In this document: piece after piece, positions 36,207 through 46,004 of the stretch
Layout of the letters: every line of letters begins with the position of its first letter
How positions within the stretch are numbered: the first letter of the stretch is position 1
Assembly (NCBI GenBank): GCA_007859835.1
Contig: SJPJ01000001.1
Coordinates: forward strand, 7,579,989-7,643,988
Source of the DNA: Novipirellula herctigrandis
GTDB taxonomy: Bacteria > Planctomycetota > Planctomycetia > Pirellulales > Pirellulaceae
Direction of reading: 5' to 3'
DNA: 64,000 bases
Notes under the pieces: generated by a model
What the model saw: only the letters and a program-made list of their open reading frames with translations
The model's database searches: none
Told to the model about the DNA's origin: nothing
Program-made: the position numbers and the translations under genes

Positions 36207-36657
36207 TTTTCCGTTTAGGAGAAGTTAAGTGTCGTATGAATTCAGCTCGTGTTTTTGTACCGCTTGAAAACAGGAACTTCTGGGCCTTTGACCTGCGCGG
36301 TCTTGATGCCTGTTGCGAAGTGGCAACGCAATGTGTGTGCCAATGGGCAATCGGGAATTGAGAGGGGGCCGAAATGCGTCGCAAGCGATGTTCACGGGAA
36401 GACTAGTGCTTGGCGAAAACACCATCGTTGCAGGCTGAGGAATGGCTCGTTTGAAACTACCTACGAGTTTCGCCAACCTGCGAAGTTGCGGCATCACGTC
36501 CCATGCAAGCTCTTTTGACAACCACGCTCAGTCAGTGTGCGTTAGTGCACAACGGAGTGCCGATTTGGCCTTAACGTGAGTCGGTACCTAAGTTGCAGTG
36601 CAATGCAAGTTGTTCGTTTTCAATTCACTTTTCCTCGTAAACAACTGAAAGTAGGTT
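36207..36657. other. Divergent intergenic region upstream of exporter operon
   Basis: About 450 bp. It should hold the promoter of the HlyD operon (minus) and of the small gene at 36658 (plus). Open frames here have no recognisable features, and no regulator gene of TetR type is present. Confidence 0.45.
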
Positions 36658-36957
36658 ATGAAGATGAAAGATCCATTTATCGAAAGGGAGTGGGCAACGT
36701 TATGCGACCACTTAACAGAGTGTGCGTCGGCGATCGCTGAGAATAAAACGGAGCAATCCGACTACTTGCTACAAGCTCGACAATTCTCGGACCAGACCGT
36801 TCCAGCAGTGTATCGCGAATTGTTGAACAGGACTGCTGCCGCAGCACAACTTGCGATCCGATGGCAGAACTGCGAACAAGAAGCAATGATCGACGAAACG
36901 CTTGACGAGAGCTTCCCGGCAAGTGATCCGCCCGCGTTTAGCCATGCGCATGCGTAG
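36658..36957 (+). CDS. Small hypothetical protein with C-terminal SFPASDPP motif
   Basis: A 99-residue protein. It is mostly helical and acidic with no signal peptide. The C-terminus DETLDESFPASDPPAFSHAHA is a motif I recognise from many small proteins of unknown function (form DE.L.ESFPASDPP), which supports a real gene. The ATG at 36658 or at 36664 could be used. It is followed by a convergent sulfatase gene. Confidence 0.6.
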   Translation: MKMKDPFIEREWATLCDHLTECASAIAENKTEQSDYLLQARQFSDQTVPAVYRELLNRTAAAAQLAIRWQNCEQEAMIDETLDESFPASDPPAFSHAHA

Positions 36958-37073
36958 AAGCACGGATATCGTAGAACCAACGAAAACACTCACTCTTGCA
37001 ACCAGTATTTGCAGACAGCATTTGCAAATACCGGGATAGACGTCCGAAGGGTTGGTCGTGTGTGCCTTGGTGC

Positions 37074-38669
37074 CTACAGCGGGAAGTGGCCGGGCAGAGT
37101 CTCGATTATTTCGCTGAGTTCATGCCGCATCTCTTCGAGCTTCATTCGATGTTCCGGGGCATCGGCGAGATTGTTCTGCTCGTTGGGATCTTTCATCAAA
37201 TCATACAGTTGATCTCGATCAAAGTAGGCTGGATAGGAACCGGTCGACTTGCTCTCGGCATGGCCGCCGCCAGGGATCGCCGTTAGATGGCTGAACGGGG
37301 CTGTGGGGTCTGCGGTTACGATTTCTAAATGTTTGCGATGTCTCTCGGCGTTCCATTTTGCGAGCACTTTTTCTCGTTCCTCCATCGACATGTTTTCGAG
37401 ATGCTCCGGATAGCGGATTGCCATGTACTTCCAATTGCCCTTGCGAATACTGCGAGCATATCCAAGTTCAAAGTAAAGCACCCGTTCAGCCTCTTGTTCT
37501 TGGCCGTTGAGCGAAGGAAGAAAGCTTTTTCCGTCAAAGGGAACGGAGGAGTAATCCACTCCAGCGATATCGAGTATCGTCGGCGCAAAGTCAACGATGG
37601 ATAGCAACGAATCACATTCCTCGCCGGCTGGGAATCCGCCCTTTTTCCAGACGATGCTGGGGTCGTGCACACCTCCTTGATAAAGTGTTCCTTTGGCGCG
37701 TTGGCCATGGTCACTGAAGAAAAAGAAAACCGTATTGTCAAGTTGGCCGGTCTCTTCGAGCTTGTCGATCAGCGCCCCCACCGCATCATCGAGCCAAAGC
37801 ATGTTAGCCGTGTCGTTATTAACGGGAAATCCCGCCGCTGCCAATCGTTGAGGGATCGTATCCCGCGCAGGCTGGACAACGGGCGGGTTGTCTAAATATC
37901 CAATGGCCGTGATCTTTGGATCTGCGTTCCAAGAGCGATTCTTTTGCGTTGGGCCGTGGGGAACGGTGGTCGCGAAATAGAGAAAGAACGGATTCTCATG
38001 CGGTTGGCCAATAAACTCAACTCCACCCTCGGTAATCCAATCCATGTTCTGGACGGCAACTTCGTGGAGCCCTAGAAAGTCTGGATTGTTGTGGTAGACA
38101 CGGTCAACAAAATCAAATCCGCTTCGCCGAATCGCTTGACAAACATGATCGTGATTTGCTTTTAGCTGGGCTTGGTTGTGCAAGCTTTTTGCACTCGCAT
38201 CAAAATCGGGAAATCGGCTCAATCCCTTTGCTTCGACCACATGATTTTTGCCGACCATGCCAGTGGCGTATCCGGCCTTCTTCATCAATCCCTGCAGCGT
38301 GGTGTCGCCTTTGATGATGTGCGTGTTGAATTCGACAATCGTTTGGCCTTCCCGCTTGGTGATTGCTTTGAATGATGCATTGTTGGCGCGACTTGCGTAC
38401 AAACCGGTCAACACGTTGTAACGGCTTGGGGTGCAAATCGGGGAACAGACATGCTGCTGAGTCAACACGGTGCCCTCGCGGGCAAGCCGGTCAATGTTTG
38501 GCGTTAGGTTCTTCCCTTTGCCGTGGGGCAGACAGTTGAAGTGCTTCGGTAGCATGTCGTCTGCGATGAAAAACACAACATTCGGACGCGAGGCATTGTT
38601 GGCCACTACCGAGCCAATCGTCCACAGGGCGAGCCCCAATGCGGAAATAAGACGGTGATTGGATTTCAA
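37074..38669 (-). CDS. Sulfatase (type I, formylglycine-dependent)
   Basis: A 531-residue secreted sulfatase. The chosen start is a TTG at 38669 with AGAGAAG just upstream, which gives a normal signal peptide (KSNHRLISALGLALWTIGSVVANN). The longer open frame has an unlikely basic leader. Metal-binding IADDM is at about 35-39. The active-site motif C-T-P-S-R (Cys about 79, in CSPICTPSRYNVLTGLY) would be converted to formylglycine by a separate maturase. Later blocks include FFFFSDHGQRAKGTLYQGGVHDPSIVW and LLSIVDFAPTILDIAG. It probably desulfates a marine polysaccharide. It is divergent from the FAD oxidoreductase gene. Confidence 0.88.
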   Translation of the reverse strand: MKSNHRLISALGLALWTIGSVVANNASRPNVVFFIADDMLPKHFNCLPHGKGKNLTPNIDRLAREGTVLTQQHVCSPICTPSRYNVLTGLYASRANNASFKAITKREGQTIVEFNTHIIKGDTTLQGLMKKAGYATGMVGKNHVVEAKGLSRFPDFDASAKSLHNQAQLKANHDHVCQAIRRSGFDFVDRVYHNNPDFLGLHEVAVQNMDWITEGGVEFIGQPHENPFFLYFATTVPHGPTQKNRSWNADPKITAIGYLDNPPVVQPARDTIPQRLAAAGFPVNNDTANMLWLDDAVGALIDKLEETGQLDNTVFFFFSDHGQRAKGTLYQGGVHDPSIVWKKGGFPAGEECDSLLSIVDFAPTILDIAGVDYSSVPFDGKSFLPSLNGQEQEAERVLYFELGYARSIRKGNWKYMAIRYPEHLENMSMEEREKVLAKWNAERHRKHLEIVTADPTAPFSHLTAIPGGGHAESKSTGSYPAYFDRDQLYDLMKDPNEQNNLADAPEHRMKLEEMRHELSEIIETLPGHFPL

Positions 38670-38869
38670 AATTCTTCTCTTTTTCGATAGGTTGTTCAAA
38701 ATTGCACAATGAGTTGTCCGGGCTGGCGAGGCCCGAGGGCTTCGTCGGCATACCTTTGTTGACAATGGTGTCGACATCATCTTCAAGTTTCACATCCGAC
38801 GTGCTCACAAACGGATTCGAGATGGTTATACTCTGGGCCCCTACCCATCACACCACTAGGAACCCGCCA

Positions 38870-40972
38870 ATGCTACTTTCTTCCAGTGTAGCGAGACACG
38901 CATCCGTCATGTTGACCGCTTGCCTGACTGCTTGTTTTACCTTTGCATTGACACTTCCAACTGTCTTAGCCAGCACACATCAGTACGATGTTGTCGTCTA
39001 CGGTGGCACCAGCGCAGGAGTCATCAGCGCGGTGGAAGCGAAAAAGTTGGGCAAGTCCGTTGTGATTGTTTGCCCCGATCAGCATTTGGGTGGTTTGAGT
39101 GCTGGCGGACTTGGCTTTACTGACACGGGAAACAAAGCGACGATTGGTGGTTTGTCCCGAGAATTCTATCATCGGGTATTCCTGGAGTACCAAAAGCCGG
39201 AAACATGGAAGTGGCAAAAGCAAGACGAGTACGGAAACCGCGGGCAGGGGACTGCGGCTATTGATGGGGAACAACGAACCATGTGGATTTTTGAACCACA
39301 CGTTGCAGAAAAAGTCTTTGCAGATTTTGTGGCCGAATTTCAAATCCCGGTCAATCGCGACCGTTGGCTCGATCGAGAAAACGGCGTTGAAATGGAAGCC
39401 CAGAAAATCCTTTCCATCACGATGACTAACGGAGAAAACTATATCGGCAAAGTTTTCATCGACGCCACCTACGAGGGCGATCTGATGGCGGCAGCCGGAG
39501 TTGACTATCACGTTGGACGCGAAGCAAATTCGACGTACAACGAAGCGTGGAATGGTAGCCAAGTCGGCGTTTTGCACCACGGACATCACTTTAAAGATCC
39601 CATTAGCCCCTACAAAATCCCCGATGATCCCAGCAGCGGTCTGCTATTTGGCATCAGCGACCAAAAGCCAGCCGCTTATGGCGAAGAAGATCATCGCGTT
39701 CAGGCTTACTGTTATCGAATGTGTTTGACCGACCAGCCCGCCAACCGCTTGCCGTTCCCCAAACCTGAAAACTACAACCGCAAAGATTATCAGTTGCTTT
39801 TACGCGTTCTGAAGTCCGGTTGGCGTGATGTGTTTCGCAAGTTTGATCCCATTCCTAATCATAAAACGGACACAAATAATCACGGACCATTCAGCACCGA
39901 TTTCATTGGTGAAAACTACGACTATCCCGATGCATCATACGACCAACGCAAGCGAATACTTCAACGTCATGTCAATTATCAACAGGGCCTGATGTACTTC
40001 TTGGCCAATGATCCTGAAGTTCCTGACGACGTGCGAGAAGAATTCAACGAGTGGGGATTGGCTGATGACGAGTTCATCGACAATGGCGGTTGGCCTCATC
40101 AAATCTACGTTCGCGAAGCCAGACGCATGGTCGGCAAGTATGTGATGACCGAAGCGGATTGTTTTCGAAATCGAAAAACTCCTGAGCCGATCGGGATGGG
40201 ATCCTACACGTTGGATTCACACAATGTTCAGCGATATGTCAAAGACGATGGCTTTATTCAAAATGAAGGCGATATCGGAGTTCGTATCAATCGGCCCTAT
40301 CAAATTGCTTACGGGGCGCTGGTTCCTAGACAAGGCCAATGCGAAAACTTGTTGGTGCCAATCTGCGCTTCGTCCAGTCATATCGCGTTCGGTTCCATTC
40401 GAATGGAGCCGGTTTTCATGATCCTTGGTCACTCGGCTGCAGCTGCCGCGGGAATAGCGATTGATCAAAATATCGCGGTGCAAGAAGTCTCGTATGAGCA
40501 ATTGAAAGCTCAACTAGAAAGGGAAGGACAAATCCTCGATCTCGCATCTGACCTGCCGGAGGACTTGCCGGGCTTCGTTGTCGATGACTCGGAAGCAGAA
40601 TTGACGGGCGATTGGCAGCACTCTTCGTCGACGCGGCCGTACATAGGTGTTGGCTATGCTCACGATGGACACAGTCATCAAAACATGACTGCGGCGTTTA
40701 AAGCCAAGTTACCGAAGACGGGCAGATACGAAATTCGGGTTGCCTATTCAGTGCATGAGAATCGAGCGACCAATGTTTCGGTGTCGATCGAATCGACAGC
40801 GGGTCTGGTTACCAAAAGCATAAACCAGCGAAAATCACCACCGATCCAAAATCAATGGATAAGCCTGGGGAAATTCGAATGTTCCCAACAAAGCTTTGTC
40901 ATCATCAGTAATACAGACGCAGACGGTCACGTCATTGTTGATGCGGTGCAATGGCTGTCGGTCGAGGAATAG
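38870..40972 (+). CDS. FAD-dependent oxidoreductase with C-terminal golvesin/xanthan-lyase-like domain
   Basis: A 700-residue secreted flavoprotein. ATG 38870 has AGGA nine bases upstream and starts a signal peptide (SVMLTACLTACFTFALTLPTVLAS). The FAD-binding region begins DVVVYGGTSAGVISAVEAKKLGKSVVIV, with the dinucleotide-binding fold, and continues LGGLSAGGLGFTDTGNKATIGGLSREFY and FIDATYEGDLMAAAGVDY. This is the FAD-dependent oxidoreductase family common in planctomycetes and Verrucomicrobia. The last ~130 residues (DWQHSSSTRPYIGVGYAHDG... to HVIVDAVQWL) match the beta-sandwich module called golvesin or xanthan-lyase C-terminal-like. The substrate is unknown; it shares a divergent promoter region with the sulfatase. 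Confidence 0.85.
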   Translation: MLLSSSVARHASVMLTACLTACFTFALTLPTVLASTHQYDVVVYGGTSAGVISAVEAKKLGKSVVIVCPDQHLGGLSAGGLGFTDTGNKATIGGLSREFYHRVFLEYQKPETWKWQKQDEYGNRGQGTAAIDGEQRTMWIFEPHVAEKVFADFVAEFQIPVNRDRWLDRENGVEMEAQKILSITMTNGENYIGKVFIDATYEGDLMAAAGVDYHVGREANSTYNEAWNGSQVGVLHHGHHFKDPISPYKIPDDPSSGLLFGISDQKPAAYGEEDHRVQAYCYRMCLTDQPANRLPFPKPENYNRKDYQLLLRVLKSGWRDVFRKFDPIPNHKTDTNNHGPFSTDFIGENYDYPDASYDQRKRILQRHVNYQQGLMYFLANDPEVPDDVREEFNEWGLADDEFIDNGGWPHQIYVREARRMVGKYVMTEADCFRNRKTPEPIGMGSYTLDSHNVQRYVKDDGFIQNEGDIGVRINRPYQIAYGALVPRQGQCENLLVPICASSSHIAFGSIRMEPVFMILGHSAAAAAGIAIDQNIAVQEVSYEQLKAQLEREGQILDLASDLPEDLPGFVVDDSEAELTGDWQHSSSTRPYIGVGYAHDGHSHQNMTAAFKAKLPKTGRYEIRVAYSVHENRATNVSVSIESTAGLVTKSINQRKSPPIQNQWISLGKFECSQQSFVIISNTDADGHVIVDAVQWLSVEE

Positions 40973-41147
40973 GTCCAACCTTGGCTGCGTCGCGAGTCGT
41001 AGTGAAGATACACTGGCCCTGAGCTGCGACTGCGCCCCCAAGATGCTGAGGGGGCGGAAAATTCCTATCATGCACACTCAAAAACGTGCCTAGAAGAATT
41101 TGGCAAGTATCGAATCGATACTGCAAATTAGGAAAGACGAAAGAAAG

Positions 41148-41221
41148 CGACGCGGACGGGACTCGAACCCGCAACCTCCGGATCGACAGTCCGGGGCTCT
41201 AACCAATTGAGCTACCGCGCC
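41148..41221 (-). tRNA. tRNA-Asp (anticodon GTC)
   Basis: A 74-nt cloverleaf on the minus strand. The acceptor GGCGCGG pairs with CCGCGTC with one G-U pair. The D arm is GTAGCTCAATTGGTTAGAGC. The anticodon stem CCGGA / TCCGG encloses loop CTGTCGA with anticodon GTC. The T arm contains GGTTCGAGTCC. The discriminator base is G, as expected for Asp. CCA is not encoded. Confidence 0.95.
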
Positions 41222-41630
41222 ATTTGATTGTCATTTTTCCTATCCGTGGGGCTGTCGGATGTACCGTCAGCAACTTGGGGAAAAAGAAGATGGCTTGGAG
41301 CACTTTCTTTTCTAACTGTGATGCCATTTCGATGGCGATCACTGTTGTTGTGAGGCAGATTATATCGGTCACGGTTATCGCTGCAAGTCACCTTTGCAAA
41401 GAACTTTTTTGAACTTGGTGACTTGGGGTGCGATTGTGCCGGTTGCAAGGGAAAAGGGCGGGTTTTAGTACATTTTCGTGTTGCGAATGACAATTTCTTG
41501 GTCTTTCTTTCGTCGATCAAACCTAGGCTTTGATGGAACCTGGTCGAGATTTTTTTCATCGTGCGTCGTATTGATCGACCATAGGTAGCCACAGCCCGAT
41601 ACCGCCCCTCATCCGTTCGACAGGTTCATC
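41222..41630. other. Intergenic region upstream of tRNA-Asp and small membrane ORF
   Basis: About 410 bp. The part next to 41221 should contain the tRNA promoter on the minus strand. Open frames on both strands have no recognisable features. Confidence 0.45.
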
Positions 41631-41801
41631 ATGTTCCAAGAATCACTCTTCGCGTTCTCGATCACCGAATGGTTTCGTGATGGCATCCATGAAATCGTAC
41701 ATGGGTTCAACCATATGAACGTGACCCAATGGGGAATTCTGTCTGCATGTGCCGTGGCATTTGGCTTTCTGTGTCTCAAGGGACACGCGATCCGTCGATA
41801 G
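41631..41801 (+). CDS. Possible small membrane protein
   Basis: A 56-codon open frame starting MFQESLFAFSITEWFRDGIHE. The C-terminal half has a plausible single transmembrane helix (WGILSACAVAFGFLCL) and a basic end (KGHAIRR). A weak AGG lies upstream of the ATG. I do not recognise a family. Support comes from the sensible amphipathic-then-hydrophobic layout, so it remains tentative. Confidence 0.4.
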   Translation: MFQESLFAFSITEWFRDGIHEIVHGFNHMNVTQWGILSACAVAFGFLCLKGHAIRR

Positions 41802-42047
41802 ACGCGAGCTCGCCACACGCAGCGGTGGAAACGATCTTTGGATACAACAATCTTGAGACCCCCCCCCGGCAAAAACAACCAAAACCGTGCCTTCCCATTG
41901 AGCAGGCAGAAAACTGGGTAAGAATCTGTCGTTACTGGACTCCTAAACTTTGCATCGGGCTGTAATAGCGGTATCATTAAGTTGTCTCAGTGTGGTGGAT
42001 TCACTACCACATCACCGAATTGCCGACTCTGCTTAAGGAGCTTTCCG

Positions 42048-42374
42048 ATGCCACTGTTCGAGGTTGAAACCGATTCACACATTTTGATCACGTGGGCCGA
42101 AGACGAGGACGCAGCCCGTGCGGTCGTCGCCGAGGCATACCCAAGCGATGAGATCGCCCGGTTAACCAAACGCCCACGTGATACATGGGTTATCAGTAAG
42201 GGAGCACTTGGGTTGACGAATACCGCATCCGACCCATGTGCAATCGCTCGCGAATGCCTGAGCCGATCTTCTGGCGATAAAGTCAATGCCATCCGCCTCT
42301 ATCGCATGGAAACCGGCAGCGATTTGGAACACGCGCGAAAAGCGATCGAATCGAACATGGTGATGGGCTGGTAG
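42048..42374 (+). CDS. Small hypothetical protein with L7/L12 C-terminal-like segment
   Basis: A 108-residue cytoplasmic protein. The start at 42048 has a strong AAGGAG seven bases upstream. Residues 1-45 (MPLFEVETDSHILITWAEDEDAARAVVAEAYPSDEI) look like a small alpha/beta fold. The end KVNAIRLYRMETGSDLEHARKAIES resembles the ribosomal protein L7/L12 C-terminal helix-turn-helix (form K..AIK.VRE.TGLGLKEAK). Such domains also occur in stand-alone small proteins. No function can be given. A 12-bp hairpin follows the stop. Confidence 0.65.
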   Translation: MPLFEVETDSHILITWAEDEDAARAVVAEAYPSDEIARLTKRPRDTWVISKGALGLTNTASDPCAIARECLSRSSGDKVNAIRLYRMETGSDLEHARKAIESNMVMGW

Positions 42375-42397
42375 AAATACTGTCAGATATTGGATGT

Positions 42398-42426
42398 CAG
42401 CTATCAGCTCATTTAGCTGATAGCTG
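42398..42426 (+). terminator. Hairpin downstream of small protein gene
   Basis: A perfect 12-bp stem (cagctatcagct / agctgatagctg) with a 5-nt loop, 23 bases after the stop at 42374. No T run follows, so it may be an mRNA-end hairpin rather than a classical terminator. Confidence 0.55.
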
Positions 42427-42483
42427 GTCGTGTTTGGACTGCTAACAGGGTTTCGCTGAACGCTCCCCCGTCACCGCTTTTCT

Positions 42484-44883
42484 ATGCGTTTCACTCTCCT
42501 GCTTGCTCTGCTCTGTGTTCCGCTGATCGTTGGTTGCCAAGGTTGCCGCGATGAGTCGGCTGATGCAGAAAAAGAGAAGAACAAAATACCGATACAGGAT
42601 TTTTCGTCGGCGCCTGCACAAACGTTTCCCGACGATCAAGGTGTGATCGGTGGCGCAATCAAACCAGGCCACTGGTTCACGGCATCTCAGTCGCTCAAGA
42701 GCAACAAGGAAGATCGCCGCGGCGAATTGGAAAGTCATATCGATGTGGTGACGGGTCTATCGTTCGGCAGACCGATCAATGACTCGTCGGACGGGGCAAA
42801 CGTTGAGAGTGATGATACGAACAAGTCGATCCAAGGTCGCGTCGCCAACCTTCGACCTGTCACCTTGCCCAAAGGGCAAGGTCGCCGATTTGACTATCGC
42901 ATCTTGGCTCCTCGGGTAGGCACGACCAATGCTCGATCACGACTGCGAAGTTCATTTGTCGCTTCGGATCGATCAAGCACCTATGAAACCCTTTCCCAGC
43001 CTTTCGATACGTTGTCCTACGAAGAATACTTCTTCGTGATTTTGACCACGCGGCCCGAGCGGTTCGCAAAATTGCAGGTCGCTGATTGGCGGAAACCATT
43101 TCGCTCGGAATTGGAGTTTGATAACCAGTCGGCCAACTATCGAATCGTGATCCCTCAAAGCGGGGAATTATTGCCACTCTCCGAAACGATGCTTGATTGG
43201 ACTAGCACGGCGGTGGTTCTGTGGGATGACATTTCCTCCGATGCGTTAACTCCCGGACAATTTCAAGCAATCAACGATTGGGTTCGATTTGGTGGCCAAT
43301 TGCTCGTTAATGGATCGGATGCATCAGAGGCGATCGCCAATTCGACTTTGCACGATGTCTTGCCTTTGGATCCTAAAGGCAACGTCGAGTTGGATTCCGA
43401 CGCGGGCAGCGAGTTGCTCTCAAATTGGTCGGTTGCCTCGGATCGATCAACGCAGAAACAAATTGCGCTGCTTCGAAGCCAATCAGGTCGCATTGCGATC
43501 GACGGATCCCTTGCAAGAGATGCGAAGCCAATCGAGAGTACCGGCGGGTTAATTCTGAGCCGACAACTTGGCCGAGGTCGAGTCGTCCAGTCGCGGTTCG
43601 ATTTGACGAGTGATTGGTTCACCAATTGGCAATCATTCGATAGTTTCTTCAATGCGGTGATGCTCGATCGGCCTCGCCGGAAGCTGATCGCTACATCCGA
43701 AATGGAGATGCCGACCCACCAATATCCGGATTTAGGGATCGCCGATGCGGTGCCGACGATCAATTCGAAGTTTCGCTTGTTCAGTCGTGATAGCCTTATT
43801 TACTCGCCGGATGCGGATGCGGATGCGGATGCGACGAAGCGTGATGAGACGAAGCGTGATGCAACTACGACGGTGCGTTCCAACCTGGACCCATTCACAC
43901 GCTCCGACCCGGTGACCGGTACGAGTGGCTGGGGGGGCTATAGTGATGCAAGTGAGATTTTCAAACGAATTCTTCGCAGCGAATCGGGGATTGAAATCCC
44001 CCGTTCTCGATTGGTGATTTGGTCGCTTGGTTACTATTTAATTGCTTTAGTGCCGCTGAACTATCTGTTGTTCCGTTTGATCGGACGGTTGGAGTACGCG
44101 TGGATGGCGGTTCCGGTGATTTCGATCGTTGGCGCCGTATGGGTTGCGCACACGGCAAGGCTTGACATTGGGTTCGCGCGAAGTCAAACCGAGATTGCGA
44201 TTCTTGAAACGCAAGCGGACTATCCTCGTGCACATTTGTCGCGAATGGTTGCGATCTATAATTCATTATCGAGTACGTACGAATTTCAATTCAAGACGGT
44301 CGATGCTGTGGCGGACGTGATTCCCGACAAAGCGAAAGCGAATGATGCGCCGACCATGGTCTTTCGCACTGACTTTGAGGAAGGGCCTTCGCTTAGTGGG
44401 GTTGCCGTGGGCAGTAATCAAACGCAGTTAGTCCGCACCGAACAAGTGGTCGACCTTGGTGGAGGAATTTACCGCAGTGGTGATGACTTGATCAACGAGA
44501 GCGATTACGAGTTTCTCGAGGCGATTGTGGTCGAACGTGATGCTGCATCCAAATCGTCCGTCGCAGTAGTCGGTACCGTATCCGCAGGATCCAAGACGAA
44601 GATGCGTTTTTCGAGTGATCGGAGAGTGAAGGTACCGAGTGATTTGCCGTTGCAGACAACGGAATTGATGAGCCGTCTGTTGCGTGCCGAATCGATGCCG
44701 CCATCCTCGTCCCGTATGGTGGCCAGGATCGATGCATCGGTGCCAGGGATGACGGTTGTTCCAAGTGCGAATCAAGTGAACGCTCAAACGGTTGTGATTT
44801 CGCATTTGCAGCATCCTCCGTTTCAAAAACGTCAAGCCGACGTCAATCTGATTACTGACTTCCGCTCAGAAGATCGTCTTTGA
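42484..44883 (+). CDS. Large membrane-anchored lipoprotein of unknown function
   Basis: A 799-residue predicted lipoprotein. The N-terminal signal has a lipobox ending VGC (MRFTLLLALLCVPLIVGC, Cys about 18). A large extracytoplasmic part includes a Rossmann-like stretch (WDDISSDALTPGQFQAINDWVRFGGQLLVNG) of the kind found in glutamine-amidotransferase-like domains of bacterial membrane proteins. Two or three helices lie at about 510-560 (LVIWSLGYYLIALVPLNYLLFRLIGRLEYAWMAVPVISIVGAVWVAH). A Gly/Ser-poor beta domain ends the chain. Around residue 443-460 a DNA microsatellite encodes DADADADATKRDETKRD. I cannot name the family; planctomycetes carry similar proteins next to MoxR/ABC genes, but none are here. 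Confidence 0.7.
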   Translation: MRFTLLLALLCVPLIVGCQGCRDESADAEKEKNKIPIQDFSSAPAQTFPDDQGVIGGAIKPGHWFTASQSLKSNKEDRRGELESHIDVVTGLSFGRPINDSSDGANVESDDTNKSIQGRVANLRPVTLPKGQGRRFDYRILAPRVGTTNARSRLRSSFVASDRSSTYETLSQPFDTLSYEEYFFVILTTRPERFAKLQVADWRKPFRSELEFDNQSANYRIVIPQSGELLPLSETMLDWTSTAVVLWDDISSDALTPGQFQAINDWVRFGGQLLVNGSDASEAIANSTLHDVLPLDPKGNVELDSDAGSELLSNWSVASDRSTQKQIALLRSQSGRIAIDGSLARDAKPIESTGGLILSRQLGRGRVVQSRFDLTSDWFTNWQSFDSFFNAVMLDRPRRKLIATSEMEMPTHQYPDLGIADAVPTINSKFRLFSRDSLIYSPDADADADATKRDETKRDATTTVRSNLDPFTRSDPVTGTSGWGGYSDASEIFKRILRSESGIEIPRSRLVIWSLGYYLIALVPLNYLLFRLIGRLEYAWMAVPVISIVGAVWVAHTARLDIGFARSQTEIAILETQADYPRAHLSRMVAIYNSLSSTYEFQFKTVDAVADVIPDKAKANDAPTMVFRTDFEEGPSLSGVAVGSNQTQLVRTEQVVDLGGGIYRSGDDLINESDYEFLEAIVVERDAASKSSVAVVGTVSAGSKTKMRFSSDRRVKVPSDLPLQTTELMSRLLRAESMPPSSSRMVARIDASVPGMTVVPSANQVNAQTVVISHLQHPPFQKRQADVNLITDFRSEDRL
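43810..43860. repeat. In-frame microsatellite in lipoprotein gene
   Basis: Four gatgcg hexamers are followed by two copies of a 15-bp unit (gcgacgaagcgtgat, gagacgaagcgtgat). All unit lengths are multiples of three, so copy-number change would alter only the Asp-Ala / Thr-Lys-Arg-Asp linker. Confidence 0.7.
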
Positions 44884-44905
44884 TCGCCGACGCAACCGGC
44901 ATCGT

Positions 44906-45934
44906 TTACGATGGAATATCGATTTCGTCCCAATCGGCGTTTTGGAATTGTACTAACCAATTGAGTGCATGTTGCCGCTCGCTCAAGACTCCGCCATCGA
45001 TCGATGCCGGGGCTTCACGCTTTTGCTGCTGTGCTTCACGTGCGGCCCAGAGCAACCGGTAATTCAAATCGAGTGCGTCGAGTATCTCGCCCGCTGGGCG
45101 AAGTTTCGCATTCGAGATTCGTTCTCGATTGGGTTGGGCAATTTGCAATTGAGCGACCAGCGGTACATCGCAAATTGCGTCTGCAAACGGCATGTCGTTG
45201 TGCAACCCCAGCGCCCACTGCAAGGTAAACAACGCCTCGTAGCGCCAAACAAAGTTAAATACCGTTTGGGGATTAGGCGACTCGGTGCCAAGAAATGCAG
45301 CTTCGGCAGGACTCAGAGCTTCAAAGGCCATCGGTGATTTTGCGCGGAGCTTTTCAACAGGAATTGGGTTTTCCGAAGCGAGCGATTCGGCTCGTACCGC
45401 TGCCATGAACAACGCCAAGGTACGCCACGCTACTTCGTCGGCGTCGCGTAGCTCAAGTTCCGATGCCCCGACGACCGGTGGCAAAGTATCCGGCGTATCG
45501 ATCAGACGATTGCGGAGCATCACTTCACTCCGCAGTTTGCGCTCTCGAGAATCTGGGGGATACGGGATTTGTGCCTCTTCGTCTGGCTCGCCTGTGGTTG
45601 GATCGACAAGGACGTTGCCTGCCGGATCACGTACCGAAGAATCGGGATAGAACAGGATTGCGTTGTTTTCCCATGCCCAACCCGCTACCTGTTCCAATTG
45701 AGATTCGCTGACAACGAACGAAAAATGATGTTTCACTCGTTCGATATGCCGCATCACCGCGTAAAGCGATTGCGTCATCTCTCGCTTGCCCCCCTCCATG
45801 ATAAAACCAATGAATCCATCTAAGTGATCCCCCACTTCAGGATCGGATCGGTCACGATAACTCAGCGATTCGGTGTCAAAGGTTAGGGCGATGGGATCTC
45901 GAACCGTGCAGTAGGCATTCATCAAAATCGACAT
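44906..45934 (-). CDS. DUF4272 domain-containing protein
   Basis: A 342-residue cytoplasmic protein. The C-terminal part (about 130-330) has the DUF4272 pattern: SEVMLRNRLIDTPDTLPPV, ELRDADEVAWRTLALFMAAVRAE, LSPAEAAFLGTESPNPQTVFNFVWRYEALFTLQWALGLHNDMPFADAICDV, and ALDLNYRLLWAAREAQ. The N-terminal ~120 residues (YAVMRHIERVKHHFSFVV, GWAWENNAILFYPDSSV) form a separate domain typical of the longer members. The function of DUF4272 is unknown. The next gene upstream on the same strand is a sensor kinase; the 70-bp gap permits co-transcription. Confidence 0.78.
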   Translation of the reverse strand: MSILMNAYCTVRDPIALTFDTESLSYRDRSDPEVGDHLDGFIGFIMEGGKREMTQSLYAVMRHIERVKHHFSFVVSESQLEQVAGWAWENNAILFYPDSSVRDPAGNVLVDPTTGEPDEEAQIPYPPDSRERKLRSEVMLRNRLIDTPDTLPPVVGASELELRDADEVAWRTLALFMAAVRAESLASENPIPVEKLRAKSPMAFEALSPAEAAFLGTESPNPQTVFNFVWRYEALFTLQWALGLHNDMPFADAICDVPLVAQLQIAQPNRERISNAKLRPAGEILDALDLNYRLLWAAREAQQQKREAPASIDGGVLSERQHALNWLVQFQNADWDEIDIPS

Positions 45935-46004
45935 GATGTTCGTTTCCCCAAAATGGCCATGAATGGAATGAGGCGTTTTCGTTTTAGCCGTCGGACTGGC
46001 AAGA

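Noticed and set aside
36225-36521. Overlapping frames of about 90-98 codons on both strands before the HlyD gene
   Set aside because: Each lacks a start signal and domain; opposite-strand overlap shows that at most one could be real, and none stands out.
41212-41592. A 126-codon minus-strand frame ending inside the tRNA-Asp gene
   Set aside because: It overlaps the tRNA 5' end and shows no protein features.
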